Position numbers and translations under genes: made by a program. 64,000 nt of DNA, from assembly GCF_002776525.5 (NCBI RefSeq), contig NC_045434.1, forward strand, positions 194,563,046 through 194,627,045. Direction: 5' to 3'. The notes below the pieces were generated by a model that was given only the letters and a program-made list of their open reading frames with translations, ran no database searches and was not told the DNA's origin. Below are positions 61,101-63,403 of this stretch, one piece after another. Numbering within the stretch: position 1 is the first letter of the stretch; every line of letters starts with the position of its first letter. Origin of the DNA: Piliocolobus tephrosceles (Eukaryota > Chordata > Mammalia > Primates > Cercopithecidae).

Positions 61101-63403
61101 ACATTTGGTTAACTGATTAGTCATTGGCCTCATCCTCCTGAACAGGAAAGCTCATATTCAGAATTGTTTTGAGAGTATAAATGGAAGTATTTTACCAACT
61201 GTATTGGAGTGAGTCCTGTTTTCATGGAGCTGCTTCTTTACTTTGAGCTGTTAATAACTCTCTTGGCCTCTTAATCCTTTTAAAGGAGACATTACAGAGT
61301 ATATTTCATCCTGGATCATTGCATGCCAGGACAATGAAAATGTCTGTGTTCTTATCCTCAAAATATGAGTTACTGCCTTTGTTGAGTCTTACAAGAAAGT
61401 CAAATCTGACTCACTTAAGAGTGTTTTTGCTGCAGACAGATCATAGTAGACTGTGCATCTGGTGGAGGTTGGCTTAGTTTGTAAAGCTGTAATGGGTGAA
61501 ATGGAATTAAAGAACTCTTCAACACCTTGAACATAGTAAGAATTTATTATTAGTTGAACGGTTTAATGTTTGAACTGAATTGAGGCATAAGACCTGGACT
61601 ACAGTCCTCTACTGAATCATTTGTGAGATTAATATTAATTTATTCAGCAAACATTGATTGAATCCCTCATATGAATGTAAGGCAAGACAATTCTATGTAA
61701 AATGTTAGCACTAAAAGAGACCCAAGTGCGCCTAAGCCAAGCCTCGTATTATAAGTGGCCAGCTGAGCCCAGAGTAGACTAGTGTCTTGTCCAGTTGACT
61801 AGTCCATCTGTTTTGAAGTGCCACTGGGGTAAGGATGTCAGAAATTTGCAGTTATATATCTGCATGACTTCTCCTATGCCAAGTAGGACTTCTGAGTATG
61901 GAAATACAAGTTCTGGCCAATTATGTTATCTTAGATTTGTGTATTTATATATTATAATGATTTTCCAGCAGATGGCAGTCAAGTGTCTTGAGGAAGAGGC
62001 AGCTTTTATCTTATTTACACAGGAACCCTGGTGCTAAGTCACTCTATTGAGCAAGGGGAAGGAACAAGAAGGTTGATAGAGCAGGATGAAGAAGAATGCC
62101 AAAGTTAGGACCTTGCTTAACTGAAGAAGGTGGCAGAAGCAGGGAGATAAAAAGAGCAAGGGATATAACTTCCTTTTATTTATACAAATAAAGTATCTTT
62201 CCCACAGCAGTATGATCTGTGCATGTTTTAGTTGTTGATTGCAGATGGGATTTGAGTTTTGATACAACACTGCCATGTTTCTCAAAACCGTCTGCAGTTC
62301 TGAGAAATGGATTTAAATCACCCATTTCCCAAGGTCAATTTCAGTGATGCAATATCTTGGTTACAACTACAAGGTGTAGTAAGTAAGGAGGTTCCAGATA
62401 TGACAAATGTTGCTGCCGTATTTATTGGTCACTGTTCTCAATTCTATTCTGGAGCTCTTCTCTCACTGAAAGACATAAGGCCCATACACAGGACTGTTCC
62501 TGGGAAATGAAGAATTGGAGGGAAATGGCTTTTTGTTTGTTATTGTTTCTGACAAGAAATCAGAGCCTTGTGTTTTCACTTCTCTTTTCTACCCTAAAAC
62601 ATTTCACCTCAAAAATCATTCATTCATTATGACACAATGACCAGAGCCTAGATTTGGAGTCAGGGGCCCCAACTTCTATCTACTTGCTTGTTTGTGATCT
62701 AGGGGCAAGTTACTAAACCTATGAATCCCTCCCATTTATAGAAATTCACTCCCGCTAAGATCTTAGGGACTTCACCCTCAATGTGAAGGTTAAAATAAGT
62801 TTTGTTTTGTTTTGTTTTTTTGAGACGGAGTTTCACTGTTGTTGCCCAGGCTGGAGTGCAATGGTGCGATCTCGGCCCACTGCAACCTCCACCTCCTGGG
62901 TTGAAGCGATTCTCCTGCCTCAGCATCCTGAGTAGCTGGGATTACAGGCATGCACCACCACGCCCAGCTAATTTTGTTTTTTAGTAGAGACATAGTTTCT
63001 CCATGTTGGTCAGGCTGGTCTCAAATTCCCGACCTCAGGTGATCCGCCCACCTCAGTTTCCCAAAGTGCTGGGATTACAGGCATTGAGCCACCGTGCCTG
63101 GCCAAGTTGTTTTAATAGCACAACTTCACATTCTTTGGGTAGAGGGTCTACTGGATCTCTAGCTCCCATCCCTACTCTCCAGAAAGCAAACTACGTGGGC
63201 TGTCATTTAGTCCACCTAAGCACAGGCAGGTGAACCTAGCAGCAGCCCTCTTCTTTGGTTTTGAAAAGAGTATTCTAACAGGAAATTTCTTTTTCTCATC
63301 AGGTAAGGAGAGCTGCTTTGAGAGGATTGTGTCAAGGTTTGGAAAGAAAGTCACATATGTAGTGATTGGAGATGGACGAGATGAAGAAATTGCAGCCAAA
63401 CAG
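2656..63403 (+). CDS. EYA3: EYA3, eyes absent homolog 3, partial (13 internal coding exons)
   Basis: Joining 2656-2722, 5892-6028, 13708-13845, 25151-25236, 29134-29317, 31293-31432, 38038-38121, 42362-42451, 45058-45116, 48865-49025, 52569-52683, 53711-53832 and 63303-63403 gives 1484 nt with no stop or frame break: the last 2 nt of codon 53, then codons 54-547 of a 573-residue protein. EYA proteins are SIX-dependent transcriptional coactivators and Mg-dependent HAD-type tyrosine phosphatases; EYA3 acts in nucleus and cytoplasm and removes phosphate from histone H2AX Tyr142 (family knowledge). Seen here: a Tyr/Ser/Thr/Gln-rich N-terminal half (exons A-F), a basic cluster KNRGKRK (about 285-291), then the EYA domain from residue 304 with DLDET (nucleophile D309, acid/base D311), LITTTQ (about 480-485), K515 and IGDG (metal ligand D537). 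All introns are GT-AG. The start codon and the last ~26 codons are outside the window. EYA1, 2 and 4 are excluded by the N-terminal sequence. Exon numbers 5-17 would apply if the human 18-exon structure holds (from memory). Confidence 0.97.
3090..3390 (-). mobile_element. Alu, antisense, with target duplication
   Basis: Full-length copy flanked by ctgtgttcagt at 3078-3088 and 3391-3401. Confidence 0.93.
5432..5759 (+). mobile_element. Alu, sense, with internal 15-bp repeats
   Basis: Starts ggccgggcac. Perfect 13-bp target duplication aagagccatttta at 5419-5431 and 5760-5772. Contains a local gatcatg repeat near its 3' end (see findings). Confidence 0.94.
5892..6028 (+). CDS. EYA3: EYA3 coding exon B (residues 75-121)
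   Basis: The acceptor is tgaaattttctag and the donor gtaagg. It encodes PYAHILSVPVSET, then a Gln/Thr/Tyr/Pro-rich run ending QTYGLPPF, and closes with the first base of Gly121. The tyrosine-rich stretch belongs to the N-terminal transactivation region. The open frame runs on past the donor to 6189, but the sequence after gtaagg is intron: the next homologous codons begin at 13708. Length 137 nt. Confidence 0.96.
7532..7706 (-). mobile_element. Alu, antisense, internally deleted
   Basis: Starts cgagacagagtctcgctctg, jumps to taatttttgtattttagtag and ends accatgcccagcc; about 100 bp of the usual middle is missing. Confidence 0.85.
7707..7950 (+). mobile_element. Alu, sense, 5' truncated
   Basis: Begins mid-element (gtcacttgagaccaggag) and ends tctcaaaaaaaa, head to head with the antisense Alu before it, so the pair can fold back. 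An (AAT)n tract follows at 7953-7982. Confidence 0.85.
8540..8750 (+). repeat. MIR
   Basis: Core signature: catttaatcctcagaac, aggtgagaaactgag and ggattataattgaaccccgg, diverged but collinear with MIR. Confidence 0.7.
9140..9439 (+). mobile_element. old L1 3'-end fragment, sense
   Basis: Collinear with L1M 3' sequence (gggaatgtatcctatgga, attatttataatgtgaaaaa, gcatagccattataaa). The 7SL pseudogene interrupts it. Confidence 0.6.
9440..9736 (+). pseudogene. 7SL RNA (RN7SL) retropseudogene, near full length
   Basis: These 297 nt align end to end with the ~300-nt SRP RNA, not with a dimeric Alu. After the 5' Alu domain comes the 7SL-specific S domain, with CACTAAGTTCAGCA, GGGGGACCACCAGGTTGCC, GAACTGGCCCAGGTTAGAA and GTGCTGATCAG. 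The copy ends at gcctct and is followed by an A-rich tail (9737-9760), the mark of L1-mediated retrotransposition. The flanks (aaaaaatatgtgc and aaaaaaattgtgc) resemble an eroded target duplication. Many substitutions and the lack of a 7SL promoter upstream argue against function. It is inserted in an old L1 3' fragment. Confidence 0.95.
11038..11325 (+). mobile_element. Alu, sense, old (AluJ-like)
   Basis: Starts gccgggcacagtgactcatg and ends gaccctgtctcaaaaa; many substitutions. Confidence 0.88.
11728..12038 (+). mobile_element. Alu, sense
   Basis: Starts ggcctggcgtggtggctcac with a long A-rich tail; target duplication aagatttttt at 11718-11727 and 12039-12048. Confidence 0.92.
12616..12861 (+). 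mobile_element. Alu, sense, old
   Basis: Starts ggctggcagtggctcacac; ends with a (CAA)n-type tail. Confidence 0.85.
12915..13064 (+). mobile_element. free left Alu monomer (FLAM-like), sense
   Basis: A single Alu arm with its own poly-A (13036-13064); similar flanks agaagaaatc on both sides suggest an independent insertion. Confidence 0.75.
13708..13845 (+). CDS. EYA3: EYA3 coding exon C (residues 121-167)
   Basis: The acceptor is tgattcag and the donor gtaaat. It encodes ALWPGMKPESGLIQTPSPSQ followed by a Ser/Thr-rich stretch ending HYSYPIQ, and closes with the first base of Ala167. At 138 nt and phase 1-1 it is a symmetric exon that could be skipped without a frameshift, losing 46 residues. 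The context is still the unstructured N-terminal half. Confidence 0.96.
15001..15302 (-). mobile_element. Alu, antisense
   Basis: (GTTTT)n-type tail, gtgacagagtctcactcag, ending ccaccacacttggcc. Confidence 0.88.
15582..15873 (+). mobile_element. Alu, sense
   Basis: Starts ggccaggcgcgatggctcac and ends tctgtctcgaaaaaa. Confidence 0.9.
16012..16210 (+). repeat. MIR
   Basis: Signature: gtaatcctcacaacaatcc, attttacagagggggaacc, aaagctaagtagctt. Confidence 0.7.
16966..17251 (-). mobile_element. Alu, antisense
   Basis: ttttttgagattgagtcttg to actgcgccctgcc; a second Alu is inserted just downstream. Confidence 0.9.
17267..17693 (-). mobile_element. Alu, antisense, interrupted by the assembly gap
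   Basis: The Alu body is 17414-17693 (gagacggagtctcgctctca to gcgcctggcc). Its T-tail includes the 100-N gap. Target duplication at 17252-17266 and 17694-17708. Confidence 0.92.
17288..17387. other. assembly gap (100 N) in the poly-T of an Alu
   Basis: Exactly 100 N, a conventional placeholder length. It lies in the poly-T tract between two antisense Alus. The target duplication ctaattcaatctttt at 17252-17266 and 17694-17708 shows that everything between is one Alu insertion, so the true missing sequence may be only tail. Confidence 0.97.
17795..18102 (-). mobile_element. Alu, antisense, with (TTTA)n tail
   Basis: (tttat)n, then gagacagagtcttgctctg, ending caccgtggctggcc. Confidence 0.9.
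18104..19080 (-). mobile_element. L1-like block, antisense, diverged
   Basis: Contains tttagatttacagaaaaat, gagttcccatatatcc and attattaactaagtcc, phrases I associate with antisense L1M sequence; the later part is less clear. Confidence 0.45.
19126..19330 (+). mobile_element. Alu, sense, 5' truncated
   Basis: Begins ccagcctgggcaacatgg. Target duplication aagatctgggctt (19113-19125) and aagatctgagctt (19331-19343), one mismatch, so it was truncated at insertion. Confidence 0.9.
19609..19904 (+). mobile_element. Alu, sense, young type
   Basis: Starts ggccgggtgcgatggctcac, little diverged and AluY-like (ggcagagcttgcag); ends tccgtctcaaaaaataataa. Confidence 0.92.
19930..20010 (+). repeat. L2 3'-end remnant
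   Basis: aagctccttgtggggagcag and gcactcaataaatatttg match the end of L2. Confidence 0.55.
20155..20447 (+). mobile_element. Alu, sense
   Basis: Starts ggctgggcgtgatggctcat; flanked by aatgatttt repeats on both sides. Confidence 0.9.
20490..20960 (+). repeat. L2/MIR-type ancient repeat
   Basis: atatttattgaccatcacc, ccaggtgctttactagatg and ggagcttacagactagtgg follow the order of this widespread ancient repeat; family not certain. Confidence 0.5.
21345..21402. repeat. (GC)8(AC)21 alternating tract
   Basis: 58 bp of uninterrupted purine-pyrimidine alternation, the sequence type most prone to Z-DNA. Confidence 0.95.
21565..21685 (+). repeat. L2 3' end
   Basis: aactccttgagggccaggac, ttctaggcacatagt and gctgaatgaatgag are the L2 3' terminus. 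Confidence 0.7.
22073..22677 (+). mobile_element. Alu, sense, split by a younger Alu
   Basis: The halves 22073-22273 and 22573-22677 join into one Alu; outer flanks ttatggaga at 22061 and 22678. Confidence 0.92.
22274..22559 (-). mobile_element. young Alu, antisense, nested; Old World monkey type
   Basis: Perfect 13-bp target duplication ggcaggagaattc (22261-22273, 22560-22572). Carries gtggccggatctcagctcac, tcgcccggctagttttttg and ggcttgagccaccgcgccc, which I associate with cercopithecid AluY subfamilies. Confidence 0.92.
23184..23514 (-). mobile_element. Alu, antisense
   Basis: Target duplication agttaggaaa at 23174-23183 and 23515-23524. Confidence 0.92.
23535..23700 (+). repeat. MIR
   Basis: gaagaagcactggatgaag, gacaagttactttaactct and tcttcatcttaaagctgag follow the MIR order. 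Confidence 0.55.
24126..24471 (-). mobile_element. Alu, antisense, with extra 3' sequence inside its target duplication
   Basis: The Alu body is 24187-24471. The target duplication caaattacttgtctt (24111-24125, 24472-24486) is perfect and also encloses about 45 bp beyond the A-tail (24126-24170). See findings. Confidence 0.92.
25151..25236 (+). CDS. EYA3: EYA3 coding exon D (residues 167-195)
   Basis: The acceptor is caatcctccag and the donor gtatga, which is weaker than its neighbours. It encodes a low-complexity Ser/Thr/Ala stretch, SSTNASLISTSSTIANIPAA, and ends phase 0 with SNQ. The frame is open upstream of the acceptor from about 24943, but that sequence has no family similarity and lies before a clear polypyrimidine tract and AG. 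Confidence 0.94.
25440..25595 (+). repeat. L2 3' end
   Basis: gaatgtaaactgcatgaaag and cttgataaatatatatggaa match the L2 terminus, diverged. Confidence 0.6.
25814..26110 (-). mobile_element. Alu, antisense
   Basis: tttttttgagatggagtctc to actgcgcccagcc. Confidence 0.9.
26776..26878 (-). mobile_element. Alu fragment, antisense
   Basis: (GTTT)n tail, then gagacagagcctcactctg, stopping after tcctggattcacc. Confidence 0.8.
27541..27841 (-). mobile_element. Alu, antisense, first of an array of three
   Basis: tttttttgaaacagagtcttg to ccaccgtgcctggcc; the tail of the next Alu follows without a gap. Confidence 0.9.
27842..28297 (-). mobile_element. Alu, antisense, with 152-bp internal tandem duplication
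   Basis: About 455 bp rather than 300, because the segment starting cctcccaaatagctgagacc occurs at 27942 and again at 28094. Confidence 0.9.
28347..28652 (-). mobile_element. Alu, antisense, third of the array
   Basis: (GTTTT)n tail, gagacagggtctcactctg to accgcacccagc; ataatcag repeats flank it. Confidence 0.9.
29134..29317 (+). CDS. EYA3: EYA3 coding exon E (residues 196-257)
   Basis: The acceptor is ttggcctgcag and the donor gtaagc. It begins DYPTYTILGQNQYQACYPSS, the Tyr/Gln-rich block typical of EYA N-termini, and ends VAQRLSP plus one base of Gly257. Against human EYA3 as I remember it, this exon has most of the substitutions in the window (Thr225, Val246, Val250, Pro256), as expected for a fast-evolving disordered segment. 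Confidence 0.96.
30110..30480 (-). mobile_element. L1M-like remnant, antisense
   Basis: gagaatttcaaacatagaga, cacttacatccatcattca and ctagttccctccccagattcc resemble antisense L1M UTR sequence. Confidence 0.4.
30830..31012 (+). mobile_element. MER20 (hAT-Charlie MITE)
   Basis: Collinear with MER20: ggaaacatttttggttgtta, ggcatctagtgggtagatgc, aacatcctataatg, ccaaaatgtcagttgtgcc, gttgagaaactctg. The 5' end is eroded. Confidence 0.85.
31293..31432 (+). CDS. EYA3: EYA3 coding exon F (residues 257-303)
   Basis: The acceptor is acttctttccag and the donor gtatga. It encodes a Ser/Thr-rich linker, then the basic cluster SKNRGKRKADA (about 284-293), which could serve in nuclear localisation (inference), and ends SQDSELE at phase 0. 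This exon is the hinge between the disordered N-terminal half and the phosphatase domain. Asn271 and Ala274 differ from the human residues I remember. Confidence 0.96.
31708..31976 (+). mobile_element. Alu, sense, old
   Basis: gtgaggtgcggttgctcacacc to gactctgtctcagaaag, with an internal deletion; a (GAAAA)n-rich tail follows. Confidence 0.85.
32706..33006 (-). mobile_element. Alu, antisense, in the L1
   Basis: Target duplication taccataatg at 32696-32705 and 33007-33016. Confidence 0.93.
33463..33741 (-). mobile_element. Alu, antisense, in the L1, with a foreign 45-bp patch
   Basis: Begins at agtgcagtggcacgatcttg without a T-tail. Between 33650 and 33696 the Alu text is replaced by a copy of L1 sequence found at 32634-32675. 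Confidence 0.9.
34824..35118 (+). mobile_element. Alu, sense, with a G-rich tail
   Basis: Target duplication aaatacagctgatt at 34810-34823 and 35119-35132. The poly-A is replaced by ttggggggggtggggaaaat. Confidence 0.93.
35211..35506 (+). mobile_element. Alu, sense, in the L1
   Basis: Starts agccaggcgcggtggctcac; flanks aagatcatgtca and aagattatgtca form a target duplication with one mismatch. Confidence 0.92.
35723..36016 (-). mobile_element. Alu, antisense, in the L1
   Basis: tttttttggagacggagtcac to accgcgcctggcc. Confidence 0.9.
36324..36627 (-). mobile_element. Alu, antisense, in the L1
   Basis: Target duplication atgtttaattctttt (36309-36323, 36628-36642). Has a short internal repeat of ctgcctcagcctccc-type sequence near 36435. 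Confidence 0.93.
36729..37030 (-). mobile_element. Alu, antisense, old, in the L1
   Basis: Long T-tail, gagacagagtctcattttg to actgtgcctggcc. Confidence 0.88.
37735..37792. repeat. AT-rich dinucleotide-like tract
   Basis: Interrupted (TA)n inside the antisense L1. Confidence 0.8.
38038..38121 (+). CDS. EYA3: EYA3 coding exon G: catalytic DLDET exon (residues 304-331)
   Basis: The acceptor is tttctttcctcag and the donor gtaatt. It encodes the start of the EYA domain: RVFLWDLDETIIIFHSLLTG and then SYAQKYGK. The DxDxT signature of HAD phosphatases is complete, with D309 as nucleophile and D311 as acid/base. The exon is 84 nt and phase 0-0, so skipping it would keep the frame but remove the catalytic centre. 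Intron sequence derived from an antisense L1 reaches to about 30 bp before the exon. Confidence 0.98.
38741..38869 (+). mobile_element. 7SL-derived monomer (FLAM-like), sense
   Basis: A single arm starting ccccagccaggtgcagtggc; perfect 11-bp target duplication aaatatctgcc at 38730-38740 and 38870-38880. Confidence 0.88.
38946..39603 (-). mobile_element. Alu, antisense, split by a second Alu
   Basis: Halves 38946-39132 and 39468-39603 join at the ttaatttttg region; aggaggt flanks both ends. Confidence 0.88.
39133..39467 (-). mobile_element. Alu, antisense, nested, young type
   Basis: (GTTTT)n tail, gagacggggtctcactctgt, AluY-like gctcactgcaagctccgcg, ending caccacatccagcc. Confidence 0.88.
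39608..39918 (-). mobile_element. Alu, antisense, old
   Basis: gagatggtatctcgctctgc to cttctatacccagcc. Confidence 0.88.
40013..40300 (+). mobile_element. Alu, sense, tail grown into a microsatellite
   Basis: Starts ggccaggcgcagtggctcat and ends ctccgtctcaaaaaat, continuing into (TA)n(GA)n. Confidence 0.92.
40301..40363. repeat. (TA)n(GA)n microsatellite
   Basis: About 18 bp of TA followed by 43 bp of GA with one interruption, grown from an Alu tail. Confidence 0.95.
40366..40396 (+). mobile_element. short Alu 5' fragment, sense
   Basis: caggcatggtggctcttgtc and tgtaatccc only. Confidence 0.7.
40421..40697 (+). mobile_element. Alu, sense, left arm of a hairpin
   Basis: Starts ggccaggcatggtagctcat and ends cctgggtgac plus a 12-nt A-run; joined tail to tail to an antisense Alu. 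Confidence 0.92.
40698..40974 (-). mobile_element. Alu, antisense, right arm of a hairpin
   Basis: Begins ggagtctcgctctgtcaccc without its usual T-tail and ends actgtgcccagcc. Confidence 0.92.
41045..41158 (+). repeat. duplicated 115-bp segment, copy 1
   Basis: About 90% identical to 42992-43108; the 3' part (agagcacaggactgggagtc) is MIR-like, the 5' part is not. Confidence 0.85.
41160..41385. repeat. AT-rich low-complexity tract ending in (CA)n
   Basis: Mostly TA/ATA repeats with many self-complementary stretches, then a CA/CG run at 41361-41381. Confidence 0.9.
41386..41637 (-). mobile_element. Alu, antisense, internally deleted
   Basis: gagacagagtctcactgtgt to actgtacccagcc; the central spacer is missing. 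Confidence 0.87.
41638..41776 (-). mobile_element. Alu arm fragment, antisense
   Basis: gtggagacgggggtcttgct to the eroded end cttgcatggcc. Confidence 0.8.
41806..42101 (+). mobile_element. Alu, sense, AluY-like
   Basis: Starts ggctgggtacagtggctcat, with ggcagagcttgcagtgagcc; ends in a 13-A tail. Confidence 0.92.
42362..42451 (+). CDS. EYA3: EYA3 coding exon H (residues 332-361)
   Basis: The acceptor is ttgtcttctag and the donor gtaagc. It encodes DPTVVIGSGLTMEEMIFEVA and ends DTHLFFNDLE. It belongs to the EYA domain, at the beginning of the helical insertion that follows catalytic motif I. At 90 nt and phase 0-0 it is a symmetric exon. Confidence 0.97.
42992..43108 (+). repeat. duplicated 115-bp segment, copy 2
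   Basis: Partner of 41045-41158. Here the MIR-like sequence continues (atctcacatagg, gggcctcagttaa), so this may be the older context. Confidence 0.85.
43344..43640 (+). mobile_element. Alu, sense
   Basis: gctgggcattgtggctcacg to gactctgtctttttaaa. Confidence 0.9.
43663..43843 (-). mobile_element. Alu, antisense, truncated
   Basis: T-rich tail, then only agtagagatggg to gcacccagcc; target duplication caaagtaatc at 43653-43662 and 43844-43853. Confidence 0.88.
44153..44345 (+). mobile_element. MER5A (hAT-Charlie MITE)
   Basis: Starts cagtgcttctcaac; includes aagaatcacctggggagct, aaattctgattcaagtaggtc and gattctgatgcagg. Confidence 0.85.
44385..44580 (+). repeat. MIR
   Basis: gaaccttggattagaagc, ccactcactaattgtatga, gaaaatcatttcacctcac, aaaacatgaggagattg. 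Confidence 0.7.
45058..45116 (+). CDS. EYA3: EYA3 coding exon I (residues 362-381)
   Basis: The acceptor is tcttttaacag and the donor gtgata, the least consensus-like donor in the window. It encodes ECDQVHVEDVASDDNGQDL plus two bases of Ser381. The acidic segment EDVASDDNGQDLS is well conserved among EYA proteins. At 59 nt it is the shortest exon here. Confidence 0.96.
45417..45534 (+). mobile_element. Alu monomer-like fragment, sense
   Basis: agccaggcacggtggctcac to agacctcatctctgta. Confidence 0.8.
46205..46640 (+). repeat. old interspersed element, 5' part (split), family unassigned
   Basis: ttatctgttgctatgcaaca, ttagtaccttaaaacag and, after an Alu, catttatcctctcacagct form the beginning of a common ancient repeat whose later part is at 48055-48385. 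Confidence 0.5.
46273..46569 (+). mobile_element. Alu, sense
   Basis: ggccagacgcagtggcccag to gactccatcttgaaaaac. Confidence 0.9.
46720..46977 (-). mobile_element. Alu, antisense, old
   Basis: ggctagagtgcaatggcacc to caccacacctggc, with a degraded T-tail. Confidence 0.85.
46989..47295 (-). mobile_element. Alu, antisense
   Basis: Poly-T, agatagggtctcgctctggc to ccaccatacccagcc. Confidence 0.88.
47330..47420 (-). mobile_element. L1 3' UTR fragment, antisense
   Basis: aggtaaaatatacacataga and catttttaagtgtacag-like text, also present at the start of the L1 at 32400. Confidence 0.6.
47421..47726 (-). mobile_element. Alu, antisense, old
   Basis: Poly-T, gaaacggggcctgctctgtt to actgcatctggcc. 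Confidence 0.87.
47733..48015 (-). mobile_element. Alu, antisense
   Basis: cccaggctggagtgcagtgg to taccacattcagcc; its tail is replaced by a C/T-rich run. Confidence 0.88.
48055..48385 (+). repeat. old interspersed element, 3' part
   Basis: aatcatctgaaagcttaact, cctctccatggggctgcttga and cttcttccagagcaagtg continue the element begun at 46205. Confidence 0.5.
48865..49025 (+). CDS. EYA3: EYA3 coding exon J (residues 381-435)
   Basis: The acceptor is tctctccttgcag and the donor gtaagt. It encodes NYSFSTDGF, a Gly/Ser-rich loop that is variable among EYA paralogs, then GVDWMRKLAFRYRKVREIY and DKHKSNVG, part of the helical bundle of the EYA domain. Ser397 in the loop differs from the human Gly I remember. 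Confidence 0.97.
49876..50213. mobile_element. hAT-type non-autonomous DNA transposon, palindromic
   Basis: 338 bp with matching ends (cagagttccccag at left, cctggtgctg/gagtgctg at right) and 8-bp flanks gcctagag and gactagag (one to two mismatches). Internal halves are near-inverted (gcattagattctcataga and taatgcctgatgatctga). No transposase. Confidence 0.78.
51562..51852 (+). mobile_element. Alu, sense
   Basis: gccgggcacagtggctcaca to tccatctcaaaaaaaaaaaa; the IFITM pseudogene follows directly. Confidence 0.9.
51853..52435 (+). pseudogene. IFITM-family processed pseudogene in intron J-K
   Basis: An intronless copy of an interferon-induced transmembrane (IFITM2/3-like) mRNA lies on the + strand. 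It begins with a remnant of the 5' UTR (51857-51875). The start codon is changed to AAG at 51876, and codon 20 (Tyr in IFITM3) is TAG at 51933. Around 52040 a short deletion shifts the frame. From 52079 the conserved CD225-region block is readable, including KSRDRKMVGDV and ASTTKCLNI. The 3' UTR ends with AATAAA at 52412-52417 and a GTGTTCATGG-like end, followed by an AT-rich degraded tail. IFITM proteins are host membrane proteins that restrict virus entry; this copy cannot make one. It lies directly after the A-tail of an Alu, which hides any 5' target duplication. Confidence 0.93.
52569..52683 (+). CDS. EYA3: EYA3 coding exon K (residues 435-473)
   Basis: The acceptor is ttttattcctaaag and the donor gtatgg. 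It encodes LLSPQRKEALQRLRAEIEVL and then TDSWLGTALKSLLLIQS plus two bases of Arg473, helical EYA-domain sequence. An open frame begins upstream at 52490, but the segment before 52569 is intronic by homology. Confidence 0.96.
52684..53710 (+). other. EYA3: EYA3 intron K-L
   Basis: A short intron with no Alu. The stretch 52895-53350 has small frames on both strands (for example + strand frames around 52960-53090) that I cannot assign to any gene or repeat family. Confidence 0.8.
53711..53832 (+). CDS. EYA3: EYA3 coding exon L (residues 473-514)
   Basis: The acceptor is tactcccttctag and the donor gtatgg. It encodes KNCVNVLITTTQLVPALAKV and then LLYGLGEIFPIENIYSATKI plus the first base of Gly514. 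LITTTQ (about 480-485) carries the HAD motif II threonine, probably T483 by offset from EYA2. The open frame continues to 53909 past the donor, but without family similarity. Confidence 0.97.
53900..54045 (+). repeat. MIR
   Basis: ataatcctcacaacagtct, atgcaattgaggcttag and tctcacagctagtaagtta. Confidence 0.65.
54193..54500 (+). mobile_element. Alu, sense, old, with a G11 run
   Basis: gccaggcaagatgaatcata to ccctatgtcttaaataaa. Contains gggggggggggt at 54391-54402. Confidence 0.85.
54519..54653 (+). mobile_element. Alu right part, sense, 5' truncated
   Basis: attagctgggcgtggtgtca to tctctaaataaataaataaa; flanks aggtattgacca and aggtattgacaa form a target duplication, the second lying in L1. 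Confidence 0.85.
54654..55336 (+). mobile_element. L1 3' end, sense
   Basis: Follows the L1M 3' end: gacaaggatgtggagaaatt, gcattattcacaatag, catggatgaaccttgaaga, tacacttaaaaattgttaag. An Alu fragment interrupts it at 54727-54829. Confidence 0.85.
54727..54829 (+). mobile_element. Alu left-arm fragment, sense
   Basis: gatagacacagtggtgcata to gtcagccagggtaatc. Confidence 0.8.
55337..55637 (+). mobile_element. Alu, sense, with (AAT)n tail
   Basis: Target duplication aattgttaagag at 55325-55336 and 55638-55649; the tail is (AAT)n. Confidence 0.93.
55652..55950 (+). mobile_element. Alu, sense
   Basis: gccaggtgcagtggctcgta to gcactcccgcctgggcag; ends in a degraded purine tail. Confidence 0.88.
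56006..56298 (+). mobile_element. Alu, sense
   Basis: ggccaggtacagtggttcac to gactctgtctcaaaaaaaa; a (TTTG)n patch replaces the middle A-rich region at 56109-56130. Confidence 0.88.
56690..56780 (+). repeat. L2/MIR-type remnant
   Basis: gtgtgctaggcaatgccaag and cctcatggaacttaccttca. Confidence 0.5.
57069..57360 (+). mobile_element. Alu, sense, old, in the L1
   Basis: actgggcacagtgactcgtg to gagaccttgtctcttgaaaa. Confidence 0.87.
57447..57730 (+). mobile_element. Alu, sense, in the L1
   Basis: caggctcagtggctcacacc to actccatctcaaaagaaaaa; L1 text tctataaagaactcctgc repeats on both sides as target duplication with few mismatches. Confidence 0.9.
58090..58132. repeat. (TA)n microsatellite
   Basis: About 40 bp of uninterrupted TA. 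Confidence 0.95.
58148..58350 (-). mobile_element. hAT-Charlie-type MITE, antisense
   Basis: Ends ggggtctgcaaattac and agtttgctaacctct; internal gggcctgcaaagcctgaaat and ttattgaaaccgtgccca are typical of this family; exact name not assigned. Confidence 0.75.
58564..58833 (+). mobile_element. Alu, sense
   Basis: ggctgggtgcggtggctcac to gactctgtctcaaaaaaaaa, with a short internal deletion. Confidence 0.9.
59127..59774 (+). mobile_element. Alu, sense, nested; body appears one and a half times around the gap
   Basis: Starts ccaggagccatagctcacgc. The 3' 254 bases appear on both sides of the gap, yet only one target-duplication pair flanks the whole. Confidence 0.9.
59408..59507. other. assembly gap (100 N) inside an Alu
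   Basis: Exactly 100 N. The 254 bases on its left (59154-59407) recur on its right (59508-59761) with only two substitutions, which suggests unmerged overlapping contig ends. Confidence 0.97.
59995..60191 (-). mobile_element. Alu, antisense, partial
   Basis: tttgagacagggtttcgcca to ctttgttgtcaaggctgg; the outer part is missing. Confidence 0.85.
60706..61014 (-). mobile_element. Alu, antisense, old
   Basis: cttgagacagggtctcactc to cactgcccatggcc; flanked by agaagtatttt and agaaatatttt. Confidence 0.9.
62640..62730 (+). repeat. MIR fragment
   Basis: agcctagatttggagtcagg and gggcaagttactaaaccta. Confidence 0.6.
62795..63102 (-). mobile_element. Alu, antisense
   Basis: (GTTTT)n tail, gagacggagtttcactgttg to caccgtgcctggcc; it ends 200 bp before exon M. 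Confidence 0.92.
63303..63403 (+). CDS. EYA3: EYA3 coding exon M: metal-binding IGDG exon (residues 514-547)
   Basis: The acceptor is tttttctcatcag and the donor gtaacc. It encodes KESCFERIVSRFGKKV and then TYVVIGDGRDEEIAAKQ, ending phase 0. K515 is the likely HAD motif III lysine and D537 the Mg ligand. The homologous final exon (about 26 codons, starting HNMPFW in the family) is not in the remaining 597 bases. The first exon bases GTAAGG make a donor-like motif directly after the acceptor AG. Confidence 0.97.

Larger units (their letters stand above)
53833..63302 (+). other. EYA3: EYA3 intron L-M
   Basis: A 9.5-kb intron. It holds a MIR (53900-54045), sense L1 3' ends (54654-55336 and 56800-58140), about a dozen Alus, a hAT-type element (58148-58350) and the second assembly gap. 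In 56300-56690, 60195-60700 and 61020-62790 I see no gene; MIR/L2 traces are near 61620 and 62640. Confidence 0.85.
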
